64,000 bases of DNA from Mesonia sp008017825 (GCF_008017825.1 NZ_VRLS01000052.1:361095-425094); one strand, 5' to 3'. Positions 9,324-18,473 are shown, counted from the stretch's first letter. The notes: generated by a model not told the origin, from the sequence alone. Numbers and translations: made by a program.

Positions 9324-10238
9324 CTACTTCTCATACCGTACTTTAATTTTTAGCGCTGGCGCTATATAATACTTCTTTTCAAACCCCATAATAGCACTAG
9401 TTGATCTATGTTCTTCAGACTGTTGAAACCAATTATTACCTCTGTACCTTTTCCAAGATCTATTGATTGTTTCTCTGGAATATATTAATTGAGGATAAGT
9501 TATGTATTGGCTGTCACTTTCTTTACTCGGCTTAGGGTTAACCGTTTCTATCACCACACAAACACCGTCTTTAGGAAAGGGAATATGATATTTGCTCACA
9601 TCTACTTTCAACTCCTGTTTTTCATTTTCTTTAGGTTGAAGAATTATGTCTTCATAAGAGAGCAACTCCTTAGGCTCATTTTTTTCTTCATCATAACTAT
9701 AAAACTTTATTCTAAACCAAGTTAATCTACTGTTGTAAAATAACTGCTCTTCCTTTCCTACCCAAAAACTTACTTCTTCTATTTTACCAACTTTACTCTT
9801 ATCATTAGGAATTAAAATAGCTTGTTCCATCCCAAATTGAACACCTATCCGACTGTAAAACCATTTTTTTCTTAAACCTAAGCTATGCTTGCTTCCGTAT
9901 TTCTTTTTCTTGATCTGTATGATAACGTCATCTAAAGAAGAAAGTTCGTCTTCCAAATAGATCACTTTATAAGCTGCCGGATTTTTTAAAACAGAGGATA
10001 TGGCAATTTTTTTAGTCTTAAAACCTAGGTAACTAATCAATAAAGTATCACTTTTAAACTTTTCTAACTGCATAGAAAATTTACCTTCTAAATTTGTGCT
10101 TGTACCCACTCTTTTATTTAAAATACTTACATTCACATAAGCTAAAGTGTTGAAGGTTTTTTTAGATTTAATAGTAGAATCGAAGCTTTGGGCTAGCCCT
10201 ACAAACGACAGTAAACACAGTAAAAAAGTTAATCGCAT
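9324..10238 (-). CDS. Exported protein with carboxypeptidase-regulatory-like domain
   Basis: A 304-residue protein with a signal peptide (residues 1-17, ending LAQS). Residues about 30-100 fit the CarboxypepD_reg-like fold: LAYVNVSILNKRVGTSTNLEGKFSMQL followed by ISYLGFKTKKIAI. The rest has no domain I recognise; it includes a Lys-rich segment (QIKKKKYGSKHSLGLRKKW) and a C-terminal half rich in aromatic residues. It is probably periplasmic or outer-membrane associated. It diverges from the RluA-type gene with only 30 bases between start codons, so the two promoters must overlap or lie in the genes. No partner suggests a role. Confidence 0.75.
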   Translation of the reverse strand: MRLTFLLCLLSFVGLAQSFDSTIKSKKTFNTLAYVNVSILNKRVGTSTNLEGKFSMQLEKFKSDTLLISYLGFKTKKIAISSVLKNPAAYKVIYLEDELSSLDDVIIQIKKKKYGSKHSLGLRKKWFYSRIGVQFGMEQAILIPNDKSKVGKIEEVSFWVGKEEQLFYNSRLTWFRIKFYSYDEEKNEPKELLSYEDIILQPKENEKQELKVDVSKYHIPFPKDGVCVVIETVNPKPSKESDSQYITYPQLIYSRETINRSWKRYRGNNWFQQSEEHRSTSAIMGFEKKYYIAPALKIKVRYEK

Positions 10239-10268
10239 CCTTTATATTTTTTATAAAGATATTTAATT

Positions 10269-11123
10269 ATGTCGCATCCCAAAATCATAGAAAAACATAT
10301 TGTTCCTAGCGTAAAAGAAAAAATGAGATTGCAAGAATATGCTTCTCATGCTTTCTCTTTTCTTATATCTAGAAGTGCGGTTAAAAAAGCAATTAAAAAA
10401 AAGCGTATTCTCCTTAACGGAAAAATTGCCACCACAGCAGATTGGATTGAAGAAGGACAAGTTCTAGAATTATTAGAAGAAGTTATCCTCACAAAGAAAA
10501 TCTTTCAATTGAACTTAAACGTAATTTTTGAAGATGAATTTTTAGCAGTTATAGAAAAACCTGCCGGATACCCTACCAACGGAAATTATTTTAAAACCAT
10601 AGAAAATGCTCTTCCGCATAACCTTATCGCTTCCGCGGAAAAAGATGCACTTACTTACCCACTTCCGGTACACCGATTAGACAATCCTACTAGCGGACTT
10701 TTACTCATTTCCAAAACTAAATCCGTGCAAACGCAATTGTCATTAGCTTTTGAACATAAAGAAATTTACAAAACTTATTTAGCTATCGTAGAAGGGAAAT
10801 TTTCTAAAGAAGAACAGTTATTTAACGATCCTCTTGAAGGAAAAGAAGCTGAAACCTTAGCAAAAGTCGTAGAATATTATCAAAAAGATGGAAATGATTT
10901 TAGCTTGGTAGAATTAAATCCGTTAACGGGAAGAACACATCAGCTACGAAAACATTTATCTATGCACGGTTTTCCTATTGTGGGAGATAAAACCTATGGC
11001 TCTCTTTATTTCTTGAAAAAAGCTATTTATCTAACTGCATTTCAACTCCGCTTTACCCATCCTATTACTCTAGAAAAGTTAGAATTTGAAGCTGCACTTT
11101 CTAAACGATTTAAAAAATTCTAA
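10269..11123 (+). CDS. RluA-family pseudouridine synthase
   Basis: Converts uridine to pseudouridine in rRNA or tRNA. Residues about 18-70 look like an S4 RNA-binding domain (LQEYASHAFSFLISRSAVKKAIKKKRILLNG). The catalytic motif HRLDNPTSGLLL begins at His135, with Asp138 the expected nucleophile. The GRTHQLRKHL block that closes the active site is present near residue 220. Length 284 suits the family. The exact RNA target cannot be told from sequence alone. Confidence 0.92.
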   Translation: MSHPKIIEKHIVPSVKEKMRLQEYASHAFSFLISRSAVKKAIKKKRILLNGKIATTADWIEEGQVLELLEEVILTKKIFQLNLNVIFEDEFLAVIEKPAGYPTNGNYFKTIENALPHNLIASAEKDALTYPLPVHRLDNPTSGLLLISKTKSVQTQLSLAFEHKEIYKTYLAIVEGKFSKEEQLFNDPLEGKEAETLAKVVEYYQKDGNDFSLVELNPLTGRTHQLRKHLSMHGFPIVGDKTYGSLYFLKKAIYLTAFQLRFTHPITLEKLEFEAALSKRFKKF

Positions 11124-11228
11124 AGAAATTTCTTATGCCAAAATTGAAAATTACTTGAAGCTTAACAAAATTTTGGTATAAAAAACCATAACTTTTTAGT
11201 TATTTTTGTAGGTATAATCCTTTATTTT

Positions 11229-12686
11229 ATGCTTAAGCAGCAATTAAACTTTAAACTTTCACAAAAATTATCTCCGCAACAAATTCAGTTAATGAAACTG
11301 ATACAACTTCCTACGCAAGCTTTTGAGCAACGCGTAAAGCAGGAGTTAGAAGACAATCCTGCCTTAGATAGCGGAAAAGAATCTAGTGATGAGTATGAAG
11401 ATGAGTTTAAGAATGAGGAGATGGAAAGTGATTCTGAAATTATTGAAACAGAATCTGAGATCAATGTAGACGAGTATTTGAGTGATGACGAGATTCCTAG
11501 TTATAGAACTCAGGCAAATAATTACAGTAAAGATGATGACGATAAAACGATTCCTTATGCATCAGGAATTTCATTTTCTCAGCATTTAAAAACACAATTG
11601 CAGACGTTTAGACTCGATGAAGAGGAAAAAAATATAGCAGAATTTCTAGTAGGAAGCGTAGATGAAAGTGGGTACATACGTCGTGAAACTAGTGATATTG
11701 TTGATGATCTTGCTTTTACTCAAAATATATACACTAGCGAAGAAACGGTTGAAAAAGTTTTCAAACTGGTTCATGAGTTAGATCCTGCTGGTGTGGGAGC
11801 GCGTTCTTTACAAGAATGTTTATTAATTCAGTTAAAGAAAAGAGAAGCCGATCCTATAGTAGAACTATCAATTGACATTCTTGAAAATGCTTTTGATGCA
11901 TTTAGTAAGCGACATTACCAAAAACTAATTTCAAAATTTAATATTACCGAGGATCAATTAAGAGAGGTGATTGATGAGGTTTCTCACCTTAATCCAAAAC
12001 CAGGCGGTTCTTATTCTAGCAATACTAGAATTGTTGAGCATGTAGTGCCAGATTTTACGATAAAAATTAAAGACGGAGAGTTAGATTTAAGCCTTAACGG
12101 AAGAAATGCTCCTAGCATGCACGTGTCTAGAGAGTACAATAATATGCTGAAAGGCTACAAGGAATCTAAAGAAAAGACCAAAAAGCAAAAGGATGCCGTA
12201 ATGTTCATCAAGCAAAAATTAGATTCTGCTAAGTGGTTCATTGAAGCTATTCGTCAACGTCAGGAAACCTTATTTGTGACGATGAATGCTATTATGCACC
12301 ATCAATATGAATATTTTATGACGGGTGATGAACGCGACTTAAATCCTATGATTTTAAAAGATATTGCTGAAAAAATTGATATGGATGTTTCAACTGTGAG
12401 TCGAGTAGCCAACAGTAAATATGTAGATACTCCATACGGCACAAAATTGATTAAAGAATTCTTTTCTGAATCAATGACTAATGATCAAGGGGAAGAAGTT
12501 TCTACTTTAGAAATAAAGAAGATTTTAGAAATGACCGTTGAAGATGAAGATAAAAAGAAACCTTTAACCGATGATAAACTTGCTAAGGTTTTAAAAGATA
12601 AGGGATATCCTATCGCAAGAAGAACGGTTGCCAAGTACAGGGAGCAATTAGACATTCCTGTAGCAAGGCTTAGAAAGGAAATTTAA
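11229..12686 (+). CDS. rpoN: RNA polymerase sigma-54 factor
   Basis: The alternative sigma factor that reads -24/-12 promoters and needs enhancer-binding ATPases. Region I is seen at the N-terminus (LNFKLSQKLSPQQIQLMKLIQLP, Gln-rich), an acidic region II follows at about 55-105, then the core-binding region. The RpoN box ARRTVAKYRE lies at residues 463-472. Length 485 is normal. TATTTTTG at 11201-11208 could be a -7 element, but the nearest TTG is 25 bases away. The gene lies 9 bases upstream of a small membrane protein, suggesting cotranscription. Confidence 0.97.
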   Translation: MLKQQLNFKLSQKLSPQQIQLMKLIQLPTQAFEQRVKQELEDNPALDSGKESSDEYEDEFKNEEMESDSEIIETESEINVDEYLSDDEIPSYRTQANNYSKDDDDKTIPYASGISFSQHLKTQLQTFRLDEEEKNIAEFLVGSVDESGYIRRETSDIVDDLAFTQNIYTSEETVEKVFKLVHELDPAGVGARSLQECLLIQLKKREADPIVELSIDILENAFDAFSKRHYQKLISKFNITEDQLREVIDEVSHLNPKPGGSYSSNTRIVEHVVPDFTIKIKDGELDLSLNGRNAPSMHVSREYNNMLKGYKESKEKTKKQKDAVMFIKQKLDSAKWFIEAIRQRQETLFVTMNAIMHHQYEYFMTGDERDLNPMILKDIAEKIDMDVSTVSRVANSKYVDTPYGTKLIKEFFSESMTNDQGEEVSTLEIKKILEMTVEDEDKKKPLTDDKLAKVLKDKGYPIARRTVAKYREQLDIPVARLRKEI

Positions 12687-12695
12687 ATACTTTTT

Positions 12696-13295
12696 ATGCG
12701 TTTATTCATTAAATTGGCATCTTATCTCCTCCACCCCATTTTAATGCCTTTAATAGGTACGATTCTTTATTTTTTAATTACTCCTAGATTTTCTCCAGAC
12801 TCTATAGCGAAAGCCAAAATCATGGCTATTTCTATACTAACTATTTTTATTCCTATTGTTTTTTTCTTTTTACTGAAAAACTTGAAAGTGATAGATAGTA
12901 TCCATTTAAAAAAAATACAAGAAAGGAAGATTCCATTGCTGTTCTTTTGCATTATTTTATTGACAGTAAATAACTTTATACTTCAAAGTTACAATCAAAC
13001 AGAATTGTATTTTTTCTTTACTTGCATTCTCTATTCAAATATCCTGGCATTACTGCTTGCTTATTTTAAAATTAAAGCAAGTTTGCATCTAATTGGAATT
13101 TCGGGAGTGGTTGGTTTTATACTTTTACTTAGTTTTATTTACCAAACCAATCTTCTTTATTTAATTGCAATAAGTATTTTCTCTATGGGTTGGATTGCTG
13201 CTTCTAGGTTAGAAGCAAAAGCGCACAATACAAAAGAAATAGCTTGGGGATTATTTATCGGTCTAATTCCTTATATCGGCATATTTTGGTTTTAA
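12696..13295 (+). CDS. Membrane protein, distant PAP2-phosphatase resemblance
   Basis: A 199-residue protein with about six predicted membrane helices. Two segments recall the PAP2 phosphatase signature in position and order: SLHLIGISGVVG (residues about 130-141) and SRLEAKAHNTKEIAWGLFIG near the C-terminus, where PAP2 enzymes have SRxxxxxHxxxDxxxG. The catalytic Asp position is Glu here and the KxxxxxxRP motif is not clear, so activity is doubtful. It follows rpoN by 9 bases. It overlaps the 3' end of the convergent barrel gene by 4 bases. Confidence 0.6.
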   Translation: MRLFIKLASYLLHPILMPLIGTILYFLITPRFSPDSIAKAKIMAISILTIFIPIVFFFLLKNLKVIDSIHLKKIQERKIPLLFFCIILLTVNNFILQSYNQTELYFFFTCILYSNILALLLAYFKIKASLHLIGISGVVGFILLLSFIYQTNLLYLIAISIFSMGWIAASRLEAKAHNTKEIAWGLFIGLIPYIGIFWF

Positions 13296-13996
13296 AGTAT
13301 GTAAAACATAATCCCAACCTTTAAAGGATTTAAACCCACCTCTTCCATAGAATTTTCTAAAGCACCATCAAAAAATGAGTTTAAACTATAATAGACGTGG
13401 AAGTTAAATGTGTTGTATCCAAAAGTAAAGGTTAATCCATATCTTATTTTATCTAAGGCATCTAAGTTTTTTTCTCTAATAGTAATATCGTCTGCAATAT
13501 AATTGGACCTTGACCAAAATACGTAGCCTAGCCTTACACCTGTATAGATTCTCCAAAATTTGTAATTTGAGGCTGTAGATGTTCTCCAACGATATTCTAG
13601 AGGAGCTTCGATTAAATAACTCGTTAAACGATTGGTATCATAACTATCTTCAATTTCTGTAAAGGTAGTTTGACCGTCTTTTTCATCGATTAACATATTA
13701 AATCCATATGAATTAATAGACATTCCTAAACCTAAACCAATAGCTTTATTACGTCTCTTATTAATCGGCATATCTCGAGTGAAGCCAAAATGTAAACCTC
13801 CAGAAAACCCAGATTGCGTAACACCCTTTGGTCGGTTTAAGAGTAAATTAAAACCAAAGCCCACATAAAATTGATCTTCTCTATAAAGACTATCAACTTC
13901 AGTCGAAAGTGTATCTACACTTATATTTTTAACTTCTTGAGCTAAAATAATAAAAGGTAGGAAGAGAAGAGGCAAGAATAAAAAAACGTTTTTCAT
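13292..13996 (-). CDS. Outer-membrane beta-barrel protein (porin-family, OMP_b-brl type)
   Basis: I place the start at the ATG at 13994-13996, because it gives a clean signal peptide (MKNVFLFLPLLFLPFIILAQ); the longer reading adds 16 residues with no support. The mature protein has paired amphipathic strands, for example YVGFGFNLLLNR, GLHFGFTRDMP, GLGLGMSINSYGFNM, TGVRLGYVFW and YGLTFTFGYNTFNFHVYYSL, and ends in a hydrophobic residue, as small Bacteroidota barrels do. I compared it with gliding/T9SS PorT and see no diagnostic match. It is the last gene of the exbB-exbD run but is separated from it by a terminator. Confidence 0.7.
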   Translation of the reverse strand: MKNVFLFLPLLFLPFIILAQEVKNISVDTLSTEVDSLYREDQFYVGFGFNLLLNRPKGVTQSGFSGGLHFGFTRDMPINKRRNKAIGLGLGMSINSYGFNMLIDEKDGQTTFTEIEDSYDTNRLTSYLIEAPLEYRWRTSTASNYKFWRIYTGVRLGYVFWSRSNYIADDITIREKNLDALDKIRYGLTFTFGYNTFNFHVYYSLNSFFDGALENSMEEVGLNPLKVGIMFYIL

Positions 13997-14032
13997 ACGA
14001 GAAAGGTAATTAAAAGGAAGGTATAAAAACAA

Positions 14033-14063
14033 AAAAACACCCAATTGAAATTGGATGTTTTTT
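14033..14063 (-). terminator. Terminator after the exbB-exbD operon
   Basis: A stem of about 13 pairs (arms ACACCCAATT and AATTGGATGT, with one wobble when read on the minus strand) flanked by A and T tracts. It follows the second exbD on the minus strand. Confidence 0.75.
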
Positions 14064-14084
14064 CTATTACAAGTAAAAAACTTA

Positions 14085-14567
14085 TTATTGCATATTTTGA
14101 GTAGCTGATCCTTTCTTCGTAGTGTAATTTACTCTGTAAGCTTCAGCTTTTCTCAATTCATATTTAATATCGGCTACAATTCCCATATTAGTTTCGGTAT
14201 CAATTTTAAGAGAAGTTGTCAATAAATTCTGTAACTCTTCTCTTTTTGATTCTCTTTCAGAGATGATAAATTCTTTGATTTCTGAAACATCTGCAAACTT
14301 ATCATTTAACTGAACACGGGCTTCTTTACCAAATTGCCTTTGATAACGCTCACTAGGCTTTCCTGCATAGATATACATAACCAAATCTTTCTTTTCAAGT
14401 TTTTCAACCTGATCTGCAAAAGGTAATTCATTTTTAACCATTAAAGTGGTATCTCTCATCGTGGTTGCAACCATGAAGAAGAATAGCAACATAAATACAA
14501 TATCTGGCAATGAAGCCGTTGATATTGCAGGTAAATCTCCACTTTTTTTCTTTTTAAATTTAGACAT
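14085..14567 (-). CDS. exbD: ExbD/TolR-family biopolymer transport protein (second copy)
   Basis: Part of a proton-driven energy-transducing complex in the inner membrane. It has one N-terminal helix after a basic cytosolic tail, with the conserved membrane Asp in SLPDIVFMLLFFFMVATT (about residues 19-36). The 160-residue length is usual for Bacteroidota ExbD. The periplasmic part is Lys- and Glu-rich and predicted soluble. It lies 21 bases after the first exbD. Two different ExbD proteins alongside one ExbB is the common arrangement in this phylum. Confidence 0.92.
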   Translation of the reverse strand: MSKFKKKKSGDLPAISTASLPDIVFMLLFFFMVATTMRDTTLMVKNELPFADQVEKLEKKDLVMYIYAGKPSERYQRQFGKEARVQLNDKFADVSEIKEFIISERESKREELQNLLTTSLKIDTETNMGIVADIKYELRKAEAYRVNYTTKKGSATQNMQ

Positions 14568-14588
14568 AATGAATCTTTATTTGTCTTT

Positions 14589-15191
14589 TTATTCTCTCTC
14601 CTTAGGTTCAGCTTCCGATAGATTTAAAGGAAACATATCTCTAATGGTTTTTATATCTTCTTCAAGCTTATCTTTACTTCCTCTATACTCAGAGTCGTTA
14701 AAGTTTTTCTCCATTTGAACAAAAGATGTACCGAATAAACGATTGGCCTCTCTATTTCTTAAAAAGTTAAAGGCTGCAACCAATTCATTTTGTACAGCGA
14801 TATATGCGCCATACTCCGTTTCTCTATCGTTTTGTAAAGAAATTACTGCTTTTAATGGATTATCTGAAGAAGCAGGATCTCTACGACCTTGACAATAATT
14901 ACAATCTCCTCCTCCGTTATCTAAGAAGTCTATTGCGGCTTGTCTTAAGTTACCAAGTTCCATTCTTTCTTCCTCAACCAATAATTCCTCATTTTGGTTT
15001 ACCAACACTATAAAGATATTCTTTTCCTTACGTGGTGGTGGATCTTCTGGTATGTCTTCAATTGGTGGCAATTTACTATTGATACCTGCATCGGTTTCTA
15101 TAGTAGTTGTCACCAAGAAGAAGATAAGCAGTAAGAAAGCAATATCTGCCATCGAACCTGCATTCACTTCTGGTGCATTTCTCTTTGCCAT
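14589..15191 (-). CDS. exbD: ExbD/TolR-family biopolymer transport protein (first copy)
   Basis: A 200-residue ExbD homologue with the membrane segment GSMADIAFLLLIFFLVTTTI (residues about 12-31), whose Asp is the proton-carrying residue of the family. The periplasmic domain is longer than in the second copy. It contains a short Cys pair in GGGDCNYCQGRRDP (about residues 94-107), which is not a family feature and could form a disulfide or bind metal. It lies 9 bases after a small membrane protein gene and is likely in one transcript with exbB. Confidence 0.93.
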   Translation of the reverse strand: MAKRNAPEVNAGSMADIAFLLLIFFLVTTTIETDAGINSKLPPIEDIPEDPPPRKEKNIFIVLVNQNEELLVEEERMELGNLRQAAIDFLDNGGGDCNYCQGRRDPASSDNPLKAVISLQNDRETEYGAYIAVQNELVAAFNFLRNREANRLFGTSFVQMEKNFNDSEYRGSKDKLEEDIKTIRDMFPLNLSEAEPKERE

Positions 15192-15200
15192 ACTTAAATC

Positions 15201-15608
15201 TTACTTAATTAATTTTTTAATTCCTGAAAAAATCATTGCTCCTACCGCAATTGCAGCTAGAATATAGAATGTTCTTAATCCTGCTCCAATCCATTGAGAT
15301 TCGTTAGCAGTAAGCATTTCTCCATTCTTCATCTCTGTAGCAGTACCATCAGAAATAAAATATGCGATTGCTACGATTAATACAAAAGCTCCAACAGAAA
15401 TTAGGGTGTTCTTTACGTTACCCGAGAATAGATCTTTCACTACGAAAGCAGCAACTAGTACTAAAACAATTGCAACAACAACATAAGCCAACATCATTAA
15501 AGGCTGTACTAAAGATTGATTGTCTGAAGCAAATAACCATATTCCCATAACCAATGCAACCACACCAATTATTAGAGTTAGTATTTTTAAAATTTTATGT
15601 AATACCAT
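15201..15608 (-). CDS. Small four-helix membrane protein inside the exb operon
   Basis: A 135-residue protein with four predicted membrane helices at about 10-28, 35-60, 70-90 and 112-130. It is joined by short polar loops and ends in a Lys-rich tail. I recognise no motif. It lies between exbB (29 bases) and the first exbD (9 bases) on the same strand, so it is probably cotranscribed and may be an accessory subunit of the ExbB/ExbD motor. That link is inferred from position only. Confidence 0.75.
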   Translation of the reverse strand: MVLHKILKILTLIIGVVALVMGIWLFASDNQSLVQPLMMLAYVVVAIVLVLVAAFVVKDLFSGNVKNTLISVGAFVLIVAIAYFISDGTATEMKNGEMLTANESQWIGAGLRTFYILAAIAVGAMIFSGIKKLIK

Positions 15609-15637
15609 TATAGTTGTATTATAGGTTAATTACTCAA

Positions 15638-16432
15638 TTACTTTCTTCTCTTGTAATCTACTAAGATATCTATTAAAGTAATAGATGCATCTTCCATATC
15701 GTTAACGATACTATCGATTTTTGCGATAATGTAGTTATAAAAAATCTGAAGAATAATTGCTACAATAAGACCAAATACAGTTGTTAAAAGTGCTACTTTA
15801 ATACCACCTGCAACTAATGAAGGCTGCATATCTCCTGCCGCTTCAATCTTATCAAATGCTTGAATCATCCCAATTACTGTACCCATGAAACCAAGCATTG
15901 GTGCCAAAGCAATAAATAAAGAAACCCAAGAAACATTCTTTTCTAATTGCCCCATTTGAACTCCACCGTAAGCAACAACTGCTTTTTCAGCCGCATCTAC
16001 ACTTTCGTCTGCTCTATCTAAACCTTGGTAGTAAATAGATGCAACAGGTCCTTTTGTATTTCTACAAACCTCTTTTGCAGCTTCTACACCACCACTATTT
16101 AAAGCATCTTCTACATCTTGTGCTAATTTCTTAGAATTAGTTGTAGAAAGGTTTAAGTAAATAATTCTTTCAATTGCAATCGCTAAACCAAGAATCAAAC
16201 ATAAAAGAACGATCCCCATAAAACCGGCACCACCTTCTATAAAACGCTTTTTAAGCTCTTGATGAAAACCTAAGCTTTCTTCTTCTTGAACTGCGGTTCC
16301 TGCTTCATCTTCGTCTTGAATAATATTCGAAGTTACTGATGGCAATGCATTTACACTATTAGTCGCGTTGACAGTAAGGCCACCAAAGACCATAATTGTT
16401 GCGATTACCAGAATAGAAAATAATCTTTTCAT
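15638..16432 (-). CDS. exbB: MotA/TolQ/ExbB-family proton channel
   Basis: Stator-like subunit that, with ExbD, turns the proton gradient into work on TonB or a related partner. Three helices fit the family: about 75-95, then the conserved pair at about 167-187 (LFIALAPMLGFMGTVIGMIQAF) and 205-230 (GGIKVALLTTVFGLIVAIILQ). Unlike proteobacterial ExbB it starts with a cleavable-looking signal peptide (residues 1-23) and an acidic linker, a common Bacteroidota feature. First gene of the run; tRNA-Ser lies 69 bases upstream on the same strand. No TonB gene is in the window. Confidence 0.93.
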   Translation of the reverse strand: MKRLFSILVIATIMVFGGLTVNATNSVNALPSVTSNIIQDEDEAGTAVQEEESLGFHQELKKRFIEGGAGFMGIVLLCLILGLAIAIERIIYLNLSTTNSKKLAQDVEDALNSGGVEAAKEVCRNTKGPVASIYYQGLDRADESVDAAEKAVVAYGGVQMGQLEKNVSWVSLFIALAPMLGFMGTVIGMIQAFDKIEAAGDMQPSLVAGGIKVALLTTVFGLIVAIILQIFYNYIIAKIDSIVNDMEDASITLIDILVDYKRRK

Positions 16433-16501
16433 TACTTGTTGTCTTAATTAATTATTAGTTAAAGGTTTAAATATATAAAAATTATCGTTCATTTTAAACA
16501 G

Positions 16502-16589
16502 CAGAGAGGAAGGGATTCGAACCCTCGATACGCTTTTGACGTATACACACTTTCCAGGCGTGCGCCTTCGACCGCTCGGCCACCTCTCT
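16502..16589 (-). tRNA. tRNA-Ser (GGA anticodon)
   Basis: An 88-base cloverleaf on the minus strand. The acceptor AGAGAGG pairs with CCTCTCT and is followed by discriminator G, as in serine tRNAs. The D-arm is GCC...GGC, and the anticodon loop CTGGAAA gives GGA. There is a long class II variable arm, and the T-arm is GAGGG-TTCGAAT-CCCTT. CCA is not encoded. It reads UCC/UCU serine codons. Confidence 0.97.
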
Positions 16590-16668
16590 ATTATATCCGT
16601 TACGATTGCCGAAACGAAGTGCCAAATAACAAAAAAAAAATAAGTCACAAAAATATGTGGCGTTAATT

Positions 16669-17703
16669 TTATGCCATTTCTCCTCTTAGCGATGTTTCAA
16701 ATATAGTCTTAAAGACTTTTGGAGACAAATCTTTTGGCACTAAATACATTAATTTTGCCACAGCAGCCTCTGTAGTAATATCTTTACCCGAAATTACTCC
16801 GATTTTTTTTAGCTGTGTACTCGTTTCATAATGCCCCATAATTACACTACCTCCAGCACATTGCGTTACATTCACAATCTTAATATCGTTTTTTATCGCT
16901 TTTTTTAATAGGTCTAAAAACCAATCTTCTGTACAAGCATTTCCACTCCCGTAGGTTTCTAAAACTATGGCTTTTAATTTTTTTGCAGACAATAAATGAG
17001 ACACCATATGCTCATTAATTCCAGGAAATAGCTTCAAAATTATAACATTATCATCTAATTCTTTATGAACAATAAGGTCCTTTCTACGGTTAGGTTTTTT
17101 AAGAATTGTTTTATTTACCAACAGGTTGACACCCGATTCTGCTAGAGCAGGATAATTTAAAGAAGCAAAAGCATGAAAATTTTCTGAATTGATTTTTGTC
17201 GTCCTATTAGCTCTATACAACTTATACTCAAAGTACAAACCTACTTCTGTAATTACATTTTTCCCGTGCTCTTTTAGACCTGCTAATTGAATTGAAGTAA
17301 TTAAATTCTCTTTAGCATCGGTTCTTAAATCTCCAATAGGAAGTTGGGAACCGGTAAAAATAATAGGTTTATTGAGATTCTCTAACATAAAACTTATCGC
17401 TGAAGCGGAATAAGACATCGTATCACTTCCATGTAAAACAACAAAACCATCATAATCGTCGTAGTTCTTTTCGATCACCTCAACAATTCTCCCGTAATAC
17501 ATCGGATTCATATTTGAAGAATCTATAGGCTCTCCAAAATCTGTTGTTTCTATAGTGTGCTCTAGTAACTTTAACTCAGGAATATTTTGCAGTAATTCGT
17601 CAAAATTGAAGGCTACCAAAGCCCCGGTTTCAAAATCTTTTATCATACCAATGGTTCCCCCGGTATAAATCAATAAAATCTTAGAATTATTTTCTTGCAT
17701 CAT
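16669..17703 (-). CDS. ansA: Type I L-asparaginase
   Basis: Hydrolyses L-asparagine to aspartate and ammonia, probably in the cytoplasm since no signal peptide is present. The first catalytic motif is TGGTIGM at residues 14-20 and the second is HGSDTMSYSAS starting at His91, where most members have HGTDT. GSGNA and the C-terminal AAVAKLMYLV region also fit. Length 344 matches cytoplasmic asparaginase I. Two adjacent ATG codons start the gene; the first overlaps the stop of the upstream TatD gene (ATGA), so translation is coupled. Confidence 0.94.
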   Translation of the reverse strand: MMQENNSKILLIYTGGTIGMIKDFETGALVAFNFDELLQNIPELKLLEHTIETTDFGEPIDSSNMNPMYYGRIVEVIEKNYDDYDGFVVLHGSDTMSYSASAISFMLENLNKPIIFTGSQLPIGDLRTDAKENLITSIQLAGLKEHGKNVITEVGLYFEYKLYRANRTTKINSENFHAFASLNYPALAESGVNLLVNKTILKKPNRRKDLIVHKELDDNVIILKLFPGINEHMVSHLLSAKKLKAIVLETYGSGNACTEDWFLDLLKKAIKNDIKIVNVTQCAGGSVIMGHYETSTQLKKIGVISGKDITTEAAVAKLMYLVPKDLSPKVFKTIFETSLRGEMA

Positions 17704-18473
17704 TTATAGATTTTGAATGTTTCTAAAGCATTTTTTGTAGTGATTTCTGCAATTTTTTCAACTGGCAAGTTATAAATTTCCGATAGTTTCTCGGCCACAT
17801 AAACCACATAACTACTTTCATTTCGCTTACCGCGGAAAGGTTTGGGTGATAAATAAGGAGCATCAGTCTCTAAAACGATGTGTTCTAAAGGAATATTTTC
17901 TAAAAACTGATCTATCTTTCCATTTTTAAAGGTCACTACTCCACCTATTCCTAACTTCATATTATAAGACAAAGCCTGGTTTGCTTGTTCCTCATTTCCT
18001 GTATAACAGTGAAAAATTCCGTAAAGCTTTTCATCATTTTCTTCTTCCAGCACTTCAAAAATCTCATCGAAAGCATCACGACAATGAATTACGATAGGCA
18101 AATCTTTACTTTTCGCTAATTTTATTTGTTCTTTAAAAGCATCTTGTTGAATTTCTAAGGTAGATTTATCCCAATACAAATCGATACCAATTTCTCCAAC
18201 GGCACAAAAATCTCTTTGTGCAAATTGATCTTTTACATGCTGCAATTCTTCTTTATAATTTTCCTTAACGGAAGTAGGATGAAGCCCCATCATTAAATGC
18301 ATTTCTTTAGGAAACTGCTTTTCTAAATCGTACATCGCCTGGGTAGTTTCACTATCAATGGCGGGCAAAAAGAATTGCTGCACTCCTTTTTCTAAAGCTC
18401 TTTGCACCATTTCTTGTCTATCTTCTGCAAAAGCGTCGCTATATAAATGAGTATGGGTATCTATCAACTTCAT
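17700..18473 (-). CDS. TatD-family metal-dependent deoxyribonuclease
   Basis: A TIM-barrel hydrolase of 257 residues with the full TatD metal site: DTHTHLY (His6, His8), VGEIGIDLYW (metal-bridging Glu), IVIHCRDA, FHCYTG and ETDAPYLSPKP. Family members are 3'-5' exonucleases on DNA and RNA with roles in DNA repair, though substrates vary. The gene is first in a two-gene unit and overlaps ansA by four bases. TatD proteins have no role in Tat export despite the name. Confidence 0.93.
   Translation of the reverse strand: MKLIDTHTHLYSDAFAEDRQEMVQRALEKGVQQFFLPAIDSETTQAMYDLEKQFPKEMHLMMGLHPTSVKENYKEELQHVKDQFAQRDFCAVGEIGIDLYWDKSTLEIQQDAFKEQIKLAKSKDLPIVIHCRDAFDEIFEVLEEENDEKLYGIFHCYTGNEEQANQALSYNMKLGIGGVVTFKNGKIDQFLENIPLEHIVLETDAPYLSPKPFRGKRNESSYVVYVAEKLSEIYNLPVEKIAEITTKNALETFKIYK

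Noticed and set aside
9489..9725. A 78-codon plus-strand frame inside the exported protein gene
   Set aside because: The composition is that of an antisense shadow, rich in Phe, Tyr and Arg, and no ribosome-binding context is seen.
11173..11208. A full -33/-7 promoter for rpoN
   Set aside because: The -7 box (TATTTTTG) is good but the only TTG is 25 bases upstream, outside the usual spacing.
13292..13996. PorT/SprT of the type IX secretion system
   Set aside because: It is a small barrel protein of similar size, but I see no PorT-specific motif and the neighbours are not T9SS genes.
16448..16648. A 66-codon open frame on the minus strand
   Set aside because: It runs through tRNA-Ser; the peptide (ERWPSGRRRTPGK...VRIPSS) is the usual false translation of a serine tRNA.
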